From a bacterium (GTDB taxonomy: Bacteria; Actinomycetota; Acidimicrobiia; UBA5794; ZC4RG35), in assembly GCA_028819835.1 (NCBI GenBank), contig JAPPKR010000129.1, forward strand, positions 1-13,235: 13,235 nucleotides of DNA, read 5' to 3'. How positions within the stretch are numbered: position 1 is the first letter of the stretch; every line of letters begins with the position of its first letter. The notes under the pieces are model-generated. The model was not told where the DNA came from, made no database searches, and saw only the letters and a program-made list of their open reading frames with translations. The position numbers were made by a program, and so were the translations under genes. Shown one piece after another: positions 6,140-11,817 of this stretch.

Positions 6140-7228
6140 ATGGTGGCAGAGGTACAGGGAATTGTTTCCCTCGAAAAGGGGGCGCCGGTCTCCATGGAGA
6201 CGGTGATGGTTCCCGATCCGGGCCCCGGCGAGGCCCGGGTTGCGGTGAAGGCTTGCGGTGTTTGCCACACCGATCTCCACTACCGGGAGGGCGGGATAAG
6301 CGATGACTATCCCTTTTTCCTGGGTCATGAGGCGGCCGGGATAGTCGAGTCGGTCGGACCTGACGTGACCAAGATCGCCCCCGGCGACTTCGTGATCCTC
6401 AACTGGCGGGCAATCTGCGGAGATTGCCGGGCCTGCGACAGGGGCCGTCCCTGGTACTGCTTCGCCACGCACAACGCCACCCAGAAGATGACCCTCGCCG
6501 ACGGGACCGAGCTCTCCCCCGCCCTGGGAATCGGCGCCTTCGCCGAACTCACCCTGGTCGCGGCGGGCCAAGCCACCAAGGTCGACAGCCGGGCGCGTCC
6601 CGAGGCAGCAGGCTTGTTGGGCTGCGGCGTCATGGCGGGAATCGGCGCCGCTATTAACACCGGCGGTGTGGGCCGAGGGGACTCCATTGCGGTCATCGGT
6701 TGTGGTGGGGTTGGGTCCGGTTCGATTGTCGGTGCCCGCCTCGCAGGCGCCGAAAAGATAATCGCGGTGGACATCGACGAACGCAAGCTGGAGTGGGCCG
6801 AAGGTTTCGGGGCCACCCACACCATCAACTCCCGCAACGAGGATCCCGTGGAACGTATCCGGGAGATCACCGGCGGCAACGGAGCCGACGTGGTGGTGGA
6901 GGCGATCGGTCTGCCCGAGACCTACGAGCAGGCTTTCTATGCGCGGGACCTGGCCGGCGTGGTGGTGCTGGTTGGCGTGCCGACGCCGGACATGAAGATC
7001 GAGCTTCCGTTCATAGAGGTGTTCGGCCGCGGCGGCGCCCTGAAGTCCTCATGGTACGGGGACTGCCTTCCGGAACGGGACTTCCCCATGCTTATCGATC
7101 TGTACCTGCAGGGCCGCCTGGATCTCGATGGCTTCGTCAGCGAGACGATCGGCGTCGGGGAAGTCGAAGAGGCCTTCCACCGCATGGAGCGGGGAGAGGT
7201 GCTGCGCTCGGTGGTTGTCTTCGACTGA
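6140..7228 (+). CDS. mscR: S-(hydroxymethyl)mycothiol dehydrogenase (mycothiol-dependent formaldehyde dehydrogenase / MscR)
   Basis: This 362-residue zinc-dependent medium-chain dehydrogenase closely follows the mycobacterial MscR/AdhE2 pattern. Examples are [15 protein letters not shown] (38-52), [11 protein letters not shown] (84-94), [21 protein letters not shown] (112-132), [10 protein letters not shown] (158-167) and [19 protein letters not shown] near the C-terminus. Catalytic zinc ligands are C42, H63 with E64, and C162; structural zinc cysteines are C93, C96, C99 and C107. The NAD-binding loop is GCGGVG (187-192) with D211 suited to NAD+. The enzyme is known to oxidise the formaldehyde-mycothiol adduct to S-formylmycothiol and to reduce S-nitrosomycothiol. 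Its presence implies that the host makes mycothiol, a thiol of actinobacteria. It faces a metallo-hydrolase gene that is also its neighbour in mycobacteria and corynebacteria. No key residue is missing. Confidence 0.93.
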   Translation: MVAEVQGIVSLEKGAPVSMETVMVPDPGPGEARVAVKACGVCHTDLHYREGGISDDYPFFLGHEAAGIVESVGPDVTKIAPGDFVILNWRAICGDCRACDRGRPWYCFATHNATQKMTLADGTELSPALGIGAFAELTLVAAGQATKVDSRARPEAAGLLGCGVMAGIGAAINTGGVGRGDSIAVIGCGGVGSGSIVGARLAGAEKIIAVDIDERKLEWAEGFGATHTINSRNEDPVERIREITGGNGADVVVEAIGLPETYEQAFYARDLAGVVVLVGVPTPDMKIELPFIEVFGRGGALKSSWYGDCLPERDFPMLIDLYLQGRLDLDGFVSETIGVGEVEEAFHRMERGEVLRSVVVFD

Positions 7229-7229
7229 C

Positions 7230-7246
7230 CTGGTCCGGGGGACCGG
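7230..7246. terminator. Hairpin between convergent mscR and MBL genes
   Basis: CTGGTCC (7230-7236) pairs with GGACCGG (7240-7246), with one G-T pair, around a GGG loop. It almost fills the 24-nt gap between the two stop codons. There is no T-run on either strand. It could end transcription from both sides; this is inferred from position. Confidence 0.4.
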
Positions 7247-7252
7247 AGCCGA

Positions 7253-7882
7253 CTACCAGCCGCGGGCGCGCCACTCCTTGGTGTGGGGCTTTTCGGTCGC
7301 CACGGTCGTGTCGTTCTCCCCGTGGCCGGGGAAGACCACCGTGGGGTCGGGATAAGTCGATAGGAGTTGTTCGACCGAGTCCATGATCTGGCCGAAAGAG
7401 GAGTAGTCCCATTGAGTTGCGCCGGGGCCGCCCGGAAAGAGCGTGTCCCCGGTGAACAACCAGGGTTCCAGCACGAACGAGGTCGATCCGGGGGTGTGCC
7501 CGGGGGTGTGAACGGCATGGAGGAGAAGGTCTCCGACCTCAATCTCCTGTCGGTCCCGGATCAGTCCGTCGGGAGCGGCCTTCTCGATGCCCGCCTCTTC
7601 CAGGAGGAAGAGGTCCTCGGCGTTTAGAAGGAACGGGATCCCCAGCTTGTCGCTTACCTGGTCCACCGCTTGGAGGTGATCCTGGTGGCCATGGGTGGTG
7701 AGGATGGCCTGCACGTCATAATCGGCGGCCGCATCAATGATGACGTCGGCCTCGTTGGCCGCGTCCACGATCACAGCTTTTCGGGTGTTGGTGCAACCCA
7801 GGATGTAGACGTTGTTCTCCACGGGGCCGACCAGCAGTTTGATCACATGCGCTCCCTCGATTCGATGCTCCCACCTGTTCAT
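7253..7882 (-). CDS. Metallo-beta-lactamase-fold hydrolase, mscR-associated
   Basis: This protein has 209 residues from the ATG at 7882; the frame is open 23 codons further upstream, but AAAGG before 7882 and the domain start favour this site. It is an MBL-fold metallohydrolase of glyoxalase-II type. The motif HGHQDH (64-69) supplies the metal site, followed by H129 (HTPGHTPGS), D146 (LFTGDTLFPG) and H187 (VFPGHGEN), so a two-metal centre appears complete. The substrate is not defined by these residues. In mycobacteria and corynebacteria an MBL-fold gene also adjoins the mycothiol-dependent formaldehyde dehydrogenase, which suggests hydrolysis of a mycothiol thioester such as S-formylmycothiol. 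That function is inference from the neighbourhood. Here the pair is convergent, so the two genes cannot share one transcript. Confidence 0.88.
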   Translation of the reverse strand: MNRWEHRIEGAHVIKLLVGPVENNVYILGCTNTRKAVIVDAANEADVIIDAAADYDVQAILTTHGHQDHLQAVDQVSDKLGIPFLLNAEDLFLLEEAGIEKAAPDGLIRDRQEIEVGDLLLHAVHTPGHTPGSTSFVLEPWLFTGDTLFPGGPGATQWDYSSFGQIMDSVEQLLSTYPDPTVVFPGHGENDTTVATEKPHTKEWRARGW

Positions 7883-7966
7883 AGCCAGTTGCCTTTCTCG
7901 GTTCGGACCACTAGGCCGGAAGAATACCAAGTGGGAGAGCGGGAACTCCATTCGCGGGCGGAGGGG

Positions 7967-7972
7967 TAACCT
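7967..7972 (+). promoter_or_regulatory. Possible leaderless-type -10 element (TAACCT) before the dehydrogenase gene
   Basis: TAACCT fits TANNNT and ends eight nt before the ATG at 7981, close to the spacing of leaderless actinobacterial genes. A GGGAG at 7974-7978 is too near the ATG to be a normal ribosome-binding site. No clear -35 box was seen. The 98-nt divergent gap shows no other element. Confidence 0.28.
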
Positions 7973-7980
7973 CGGGAGTC

Positions 7981-9003
7981 ATGCGAGCTTGGCGTCTGCA
8001 TGAATTGACCGGTCCAGGGGCGATCTCCCTGGATGAGGTTCCCGACCCCGACCCCGGACAGGGCCAGGTACGGGTTGGACTCAGGATCAGCGCCCTCAAT
8101 CATCTTGACGTGTGGGTGACCCGCGGGCTTCCGGCCCCTCCCGGCCTTCCTCACATCCTCGGCGGAGATGGCGCCGGGGTGGTGGAGGAGATCGGGCCGG
8201 GGGTATCGGGCATCGCCAAGGGAGATGAGGTGATCATTAACCCCTCGCTCTCCTGCCGGAACTGCCCGGTGTGCGACGGCGGGGAGACGGTGTACTGCCC
8301 CTCGTTCGGGGTACTGGGGGAGCACAGCCAGGGGACGCTGGCGGAGAAGGTGGTGATCCCGGCCGCCAACGCCTGGCCGAAGCCGCCGGCGCTCTCCTGG
8401 GAGACCGCGGGTTCTTTCTCCCTGGCGACCGGCACCGCTTTCCGGATGTTGCGAAGGGCGCGTCTGGCGGAAGGAGAGACACTGCTGGTGGTGGGAGTGG
8501 GGGGAGGAGTCTCCAGCGCGGCCGCCCTGCTCGGCGTGTCGCTCGGTGCCCGAGTATTCGTCACCTCCCGAAGTCCGGAGAAGATCGCCTGGGCAATCGA
8601 AAACGGCGCCGAAGCGGGCTTTGACTCGGCGGGACAGTTCTCCAAAGAGCTCAGGGCGGCAGCAGGAGGGCAGGCCCACGTGGTGGTGGAGAATGTGGGC
8701 CCGGCAACTTGGGGACAATCGCTTCGTTCGCTCGGATTGGGGGGTCGGATGGTGGTCTGCGGGGCCACCAGCGGAGCCAAGGCGGAGATCGGCATCCCGG
8801 CGCTGTTCTTCCGGCAGTTGGAGATCATCGGGTCCACCATGTACACCCCGGCCGAGTACCGGGACCTGCTGGACTTGATCGCCTCGGGCCGGGCGGTCCC
8901 GCCTCCGGTCGACCGCGTGTTTCCCTTCGAGGAGTTGCCAGCCGCCATGGCCAGGATGGAAGCGGGCCGTCAACTCGGAAAGATCGCCCTCTCCCTGGAC
9001 TGA
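7981..9003 (+). CDS. Zinc-binding medium-chain dehydrogenase/reductase without catalytic zinc ligands (quinone oxidoreductase-like)
   Basis: This 340-residue protein has the medium-chain dehydrogenase fold. The N-terminal GroES-like domain contains SALNHLDVWVTRG (37-49), in which N40 stands where the catalytic zinc cysteine is found in alcohol dehydrogenases. GGDGAG (61-66) replaces the usual GHEGxG, so the catalytic zinc ligands are missing. The four structural-zinc cysteines are kept: C92, C95, C98 and C106. The cofactor domain has a GVGGGV loop at about 171-176. This combination is typical of a branch of NADPH:quinone reductase/zinc-binding dehydrogenase proteins that reduce enones or quinones without a catalytic metal; the substrate here is unknown. 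It is transcribed away from the MBL gene and followed by the tRNA pair. The start at 7981 fits the family's N-terminus. Confidence 0.85.
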   Translation: MRAWRLHELTGPGAISLDEVPDPDPGQGQVRVGLRISALNHLDVWVTRGLPAPPGLPHILGGDGAGVVEEIGPGVSGIAKGDEVIINPSLSCRNCPVCDGGETVYCPSFGVLGEHSQGTLAEKVVIPAANAWPKPPALSWETAGSFSLATGTAFRMLRRARLAEGETLLVVGVGGGVSSAAALLGVSLGARVFVTSRSPEKIAWAIENGAEAGFDSAGQFSKELRAAAGGQAHVVVENVGPATWGQSLRSLGLGGRMVVCGATSGAKAEIGIPALFFRQLEIIGSTMYTPAEYRDLLDLIASGRAVPPPVDRVFPFEELPAAMARMEAGRQLGKIALSLD

Positions 9004-9058
9004 CCATCACCCGCTGACGCTTAGAGGAATCTGCGGCACGGTGGTCTGGGGTGGGGGA

Positions 9059-9064
9059 TATACT
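9059..9064 (+). promoter_or_regulatory. Putative -10 box (TATACT) of the tRNA-Asp/tRNA-Phe transcript
   Basis: TATACT matches the -10 consensus at five of six positions and stands out in this G-rich gap. Initiation about seven nt later (near 9071) would start the RNA exactly at the base of the hairpin at 9073-9094. The expected -35 region (about 9036-9041) is a poor match, so the call rests on the -10 box and spacing. Confidence 0.42.
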
Positions 9065-9072
9065 GACACTGC

Positions 9073-9094
9073 GGAGTCGACTACGGTCGACTTC
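9073..9094 (+). promoter_or_regulatory. UACG-capped leader hairpin before tRNA-Asp
   Basis: GTCGAC (9076-9081), TACG (9082-9085) and GTCGAC (9086-9091) form a perfect 6-bp stem whose C-G closing pair and UACG loop make a UNCG-type tetraloop, a very stable RNA fold. Flanking bases extend the stem to nine pairs with one G-T. A CCCCC run (9094-9098) follows and is complementary to the first five bases of the tRNA. With no T-run it is not an ordinary terminator; it may be a 5'-leader or processing element. Confidence 0.45.
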
Positions 9095-9101
9095 CCCCAT
9101 T

Positions 9102-9179
9102 GGGGGCGTAGAACAGTCTGGAGTGTTCGCTGGCCTGTCAAGCCAGAGGTCGCGGGTTCAAATCCCGTCGTCCCCGCCA
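9102..9179 (+). tRNA. tRNA-Asp (GTC)
   Basis: The cloverleaf is complete. The acceptor stem GGGGGCG pairs with CGTCCCC (one G-T). The D stem is GAAC/GTTC with a GG-containing loop, and the anticodon stem CTGGC/GCCAG holds the loop CTGTCAA with anticodon GTC. The T arm is GCGGG-TTCAAAT-CCCGT. The discriminator G (9176) is followed by an encoded CCA (9177-9179). The first five bases are complementary to CCCCC at 9094-9098 in the leader. Ten nt separate it from tRNA-Phe, so the two are probably cotranscribed. Confidence 0.95.
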
Positions 9180-9189
9180 CGGGCTGGGA

Positions 9190-9262
9190 GGCCAGGTAGC
9201 TCAGTTGGTAGAGTATCGGTCTGAAAAACCGAGGGTCGGCAGTTCGATTCTGCCCCTGGCCA
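9190..9262 (+). tRNA. tRNA-Phe (GAA)
   Basis: The 73-nt cloverleaf has a perfect acceptor stem (GGCCAGG/CCTGGCC), D stem GCTC/GAGT, anticodon stem TCGGT/ACCGA with loop CTGAAAA (anticodon GAA) and T arm GGCAG-TTCGATT-CTGCC. The discriminator is A9262. The next bases are CCT, so CCA is not fully encoded, unlike the neighbouring tRNA-Asp, and must be completed by CCA-adding enzyme. The ligase gene begins 18 nt downstream. Confidence 0.96.
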
Positions 9263-9268
9263 CCTGTT

Positions 9269-9272
9269 GAGG
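9269..9272 (+). promoter_or_regulatory. Ribosome-binding site between tRNA-Phe and the ligase gene
   Basis: GAGG lies eight nt before the ATG at 9281 and favours that start over the GTG at 9272, which overlaps the site itself. It is only six nt past the tRNA 3' end, so it falls in the tRNA trailer. Confidence 0.5.
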
Positions 9273-9280
9273 TGAAGCGG

Positions 9281-10864
9281 ATGTCCCGATCACTGGAATG
9301 CGCGGACCTCGTCCGATGGAGGTTGGAACCTCCTGCCCTTCCCGGTGGTCTTTACCAAATCCTCCGGCAGATTTTTCTCCGCGACCCTTCCAAGGTTGCT
9401 CTCGAAGCTCCTGACCACCCACCAGTTACCTATGGTGAACTCGACTCGCTGGTGGAGCGTTGCCGAGCGAGCTTGGAGGCCTGTGGGATCGGGCGGGGGG
9501 ACCGGGTCCTCGCCTATGTGGAGAAGTCCCTGGCGAACGTATTCCTTTACCTGGCCTGCCTGAGCCAGGGAGCGGTCTACGTTCCGGTCAACCCGGCCTA
9601 CACCCCGGTAGAGCTGGCTGGGTTCGTGGAAGACGCCGGTCCCCGTCTGGTGATATGCGATCCCCATCGACGGACGGAGGTCGCTGAACGGCTGAGGGGT
9701 TCCGGCTCCCCTGCCGAGGTGGCGGCTCTCCGGCCCGACGGGATGGTCGGCCTCACGCACCCGCCGGCCCAAGAATCACTGTCGGCCGGGAGGACCAGGC
9801 CGGTCGGGAGCGACCCGGCGGCCATCCTCTACACCTCCGGTACCACGGGCGCCCCGCGTGGGGCGGTTCTCACTCACCGGGCCCTTGCCGCCAACGCCCT
9901 TGCCCTCTGCAGGGTCTGGCGTTTCCGGCCCGAGGACACCTTAATCCATGCTCTTCCGCTCTTTCACACGCACGGACTGTTCGTAGCCCTCCATTGCGCT
10001 TTGCTGTCGGGGGCCTCGATCCTGTTCCTGCCTGCTTTCGATCCGGGGGCGGTCACCAGGCTCTGGTCCCGGGCGACCGTGTTCATGGGAGTACCCACTC
10101 ACTACACCCGTCTCCTGTCCCATCCCGGGCTTTCTGTCGGAGCAGCGGCGGGGATGCGGCTCTTCACCTGCGGCTCGGCTCCCCTTCTCCCCCAGACCTG
10201 GGAGGACTTCCGTCTGCGCTCGGGCCATTGCATCGTGGAGCGATACGGATTGACCGAGGTGGGGATCATCACTTCCAACCCCTATCGCGGAGAACGGATA
10301 CCGGGAACGGTGGGGTATCCGCTGGAAGGGGTTGAGATCAAGGTTGCGAAGGAGACGGGCGCCGAACCGGGGCCTGGAGAGACGGGAGAGCTACTGGTAC
10401 GCGGTCCCGGGTCGTTCTCCGGTTATCTTGCCAGTCCCGACGAGACAGCGAGGGTGATGAGCGCCGACGGCTGGGTGGCCACCGGCGACCTGGCTTTATT
10501 GGCCGGCGACGGCCGGGTGACTCTGGTGGGAAGGTCCAAGGATGTGATTATCACCGGCGCCCTGAATGTCCACCCACCCGAAGTCGAGGCGGCATTGAAC
10601 TCCCTGCCGGGGGTGGTGGAGTCGGCGGTTTTCGGGGCGCCGCATCCCGACTTCGGGGAGGGTGTGGTGGCCGCGGTGGTGTGGGAGGGCGAGGCAAACC
10701 CTGCTACCTCCCGGCTCCAGCAGGCCCTCGCCGGGAGGCTGGCGGGGTACAAGATCCCCAAGCGGATCCTCATAGTGGAGCGTCTCCCACGCAACGCCAT
10801 GGGCAAGGTGCAGAAAACGCTTCTCCGTTCTCGAAACGCCGGCGTCTTCAACACGGGGCCGTAA
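9281..10864 (+). CDS. matB: Malonyl-CoA synthetase-like acyl-CoA ligase (MatB-like)
   Basis: This protein has 527 residues from the ATG at 9281. It is an ANL-superfamily adenylating enzyme with the P-loop YTSGTTGAPRG (184-194), RYGLTE (321-326), TGDL (401-404), GRSKD (417-421) and the C-terminal PRNAMGKVQK with catalytic lysine K509. It follows MatB in LPLFHTHGLFVA (225-236), FMGVPTHYTRLL (268-279), TSNPYRGERIPGTVGYPL (331-348) and ESAVFGAPHPDFGEGV (447-462). MatB converts malonate or methylmalonate, CoA and ATP to the CoA thioester. Small departures are ITGALNVHP where MatB usually reads ISGGYNVYP, and LFTCGSAPL where a serine is usual before GSAPL. Malonate-type substrates are therefore likely but unproven. 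No matA decarboxylase or matC transporter is in the window. It starts 18 nt after tRNA-Phe with no clear promoter of its own. Confidence 0.82.
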   Translation: MSRSLECADLVRWRLEPPALPGGLYQILRQIFLRDPSKVALEAPDHPPVTYGELDSLVERCRASLEACGIGRGDRVLAYVEKSLANVFLYLACLSQGAVYVPVNPAYTPVELAGFVEDAGPRLVICDPHRRTEVAERLRGSGSPAEVAALRPDGMVGLTHPPAQESLSAGRTRPVGSDPAAILYTSGTTGAPRGAVLTHRALAANALALCRVWRFRPEDTLIHALPLFHTHGLFVALHCALLSGASILFLPAFDPGAVTRLWSRATVFMGVPTHYTRLLSHPGLSVGAAAGMRLFTCGSAPLLPQTWEDFRLRSGHCIVERYGLTEVGIITSNPYRGERIPGTVGYPLEGVEIKVAKETGAEPGPGETGELLVRGPGSFSGYLASPDETARVMSADGWVATGDLALLAGDGRVTLVGRSKDVIITGALNVHPPEVEAALNSLPGVVESAVFGAPHPDFGEGVVAAVVWEGEANPATSRLQQALAGRLAGYKIPKRILIVERLPRNAMGKVQKTLLRSRNAGVFNTGP

Positions 10865-10883
10865 CGGGAGAATCGCCGCTCCG

Positions 10884-10909
10884 CCAGCCCGGCTGGACGC
10901 CCACCGGGC
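10884..10909. terminator. Tandem GC hairpins between convergent matB-like and PAC2 genes
   Basis: CCAGC/GCTGG (10884-10888 with 10892-10896) and GCCC/GGGC (10899-10902 with 10906-10909) form two short hairpins in the 83-nt gap. Two direct copies of GCCGGGC further on could instead pair with GCCCGGC inside the first hairpin. No T-run is present. It may stop transcription from both sides. Confidence 0.33.
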
Positions 10910-10947
10910 ACGGATGAGCAAAGAGACGCCGGGCCTGCCGGGCAGAG

Positions 10948-11808
10948 CTAGTTCTCGGGGTGCCGGAGAAAGGCCTCGATCTCGGAGATCAGATGATCTC
11001 CGGCATCCTCGAGGCTCTGGGGGTGAAGGCTGGTGCCTTTGGCTGCCTCCTCTTCCAGGTGTTTTATGTACCCGGCCAGATCCTCGGACTCGGCTACCAC
11101 TGCGTCAAGCTTCTCCCGGAACTCGGAGGACTCCACCTCCAGGGGAGAGACGTCGAGGTTCACCTCCAGGATTTGGGCGGCTTTTCTTATCAAGGCCAGG
11201 CTGGCGGGTGGATAGTCCTGGGTGGATAGATAGTGGGGCACGGCTGCCCACAGGGTCAGAGCATCCCATCCTTCCTGGACAAAGGCCTGATGCAGGACCC
11301 CCACGATACCGGTGGGACCTTGGTAGTTCGACCCGAAGAGGCCGTACCGACCGAGTAGGGAGGGATCGGTTGCCCGCCCCACCATGGGGACTGGGAAGGT
11401 GTGGGAGATCTGCCCCATGAAGGCTCCCATGGTGAGGGCTCTATCCACTCCCGCCGCCCGGCACAGGTCCATGATCCGGCCGACGTATGACTTCCAGCGA
11501 GCGTGAGGCTCGTCTCCGGTTATCACCAGGAGCGGACGCTGCTCTGCCGGAGTGGTCAGGTAAACCTCGGTGCTCGGCCAACTCAGGGTGGTAGAGCCTC
11601 CCTTCCCGAACGAGATCTCCGGCCGTACGACCTGGAAGTCGAAATACTCTTCGGGGTCGATCTCGGTCAGCAGCACCGAGGGGTAGATGGAGAGGACGTG
11701 CTGGATCGCCCGACTGGAGGCTTCTCCGGCGTCTCCCCAGCCCCGGTAGGCGACCAAGGCGGTTGGACGCCCAAGCTGCCGGTAGAGCTGCCAGTTGACT
11801 TGCGACAC
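10948..11808 (-). CDS. PAC2-family protein
   Basis: This 286-residue protein starts at a GTG (11808), nine nt after the amidase stop. It is a PAC2-family protein. Recognisable segments are ALVAYRGWGDAGEASSRAIQHV (17-38), DPEEYFDFQVVRP (51-63), GAFMGQISHTFPVPMVGRA (128-146), NYQGPTGIVGVLHQAF (161-176) and LWAAVPHYLS (186-195). The C-terminal part (about 225-286) is charged and helical. Eukaryotic and archaeal PAC2-related proteins include proteasome assembly chaperones, and actinobacteria carry a distinct uncharacterised branch. Whether this host has a proteasome cannot be judged here. There is no signal peptide or membrane segment. With no good ribosome-binding site, it probably depends on translation of the upstream amidase gene. 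The family is clear, the function is not. Confidence 0.87.
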   Translation of the reverse strand: MSQVNWQLYRQLGRPTALVAYRGWGDAGEASSRAIQHVLSIYPSVLLTEIDPEEYFDFQVVRPEISFGKGGSTTLSWPSTEVYLTTPAEQRPLLVITGDEPHARWKSYVGRIMDLCRAAGVDRALTMGAFMGQISHTFPVPMVGRATDPSLLGRYGLFGSNYQGPTGIVGVLHQAFVQEGWDALTLWAAVPHYLSTQDYPPASLALIRKAAQILEVNLDVSPLEVESSEFREKLDAVVAESEDLAGYIKHLEEEAAKGTSLHPQSLEDAGDHLISEIEAFLRHPEN

Positions 11809-11817
11809 TCTCGAAGG

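Noticed and set aside
7879..8973. A 364-codon open frame on the minus strand, longer than the plus-strand gene it opposes
   Set aside because: The plus-strand frame encodes a clear dehydrogenase with the zinc cysteines and cofactor loop. The opposite frame has no recognisable domain and is a by-product of high-GC codon use.
9076..9091. GTCGAC-TACG-GTCGAC as a regulator operator or recombination site
   Set aside because: Each half is itself a palindrome, so a protein site is possible, but the UNCG-type loop, adjacency to the tRNA and position after a -10 box make an RNA hairpin the simpler reading. No integrase gene or tRNA-end duplication was seen.
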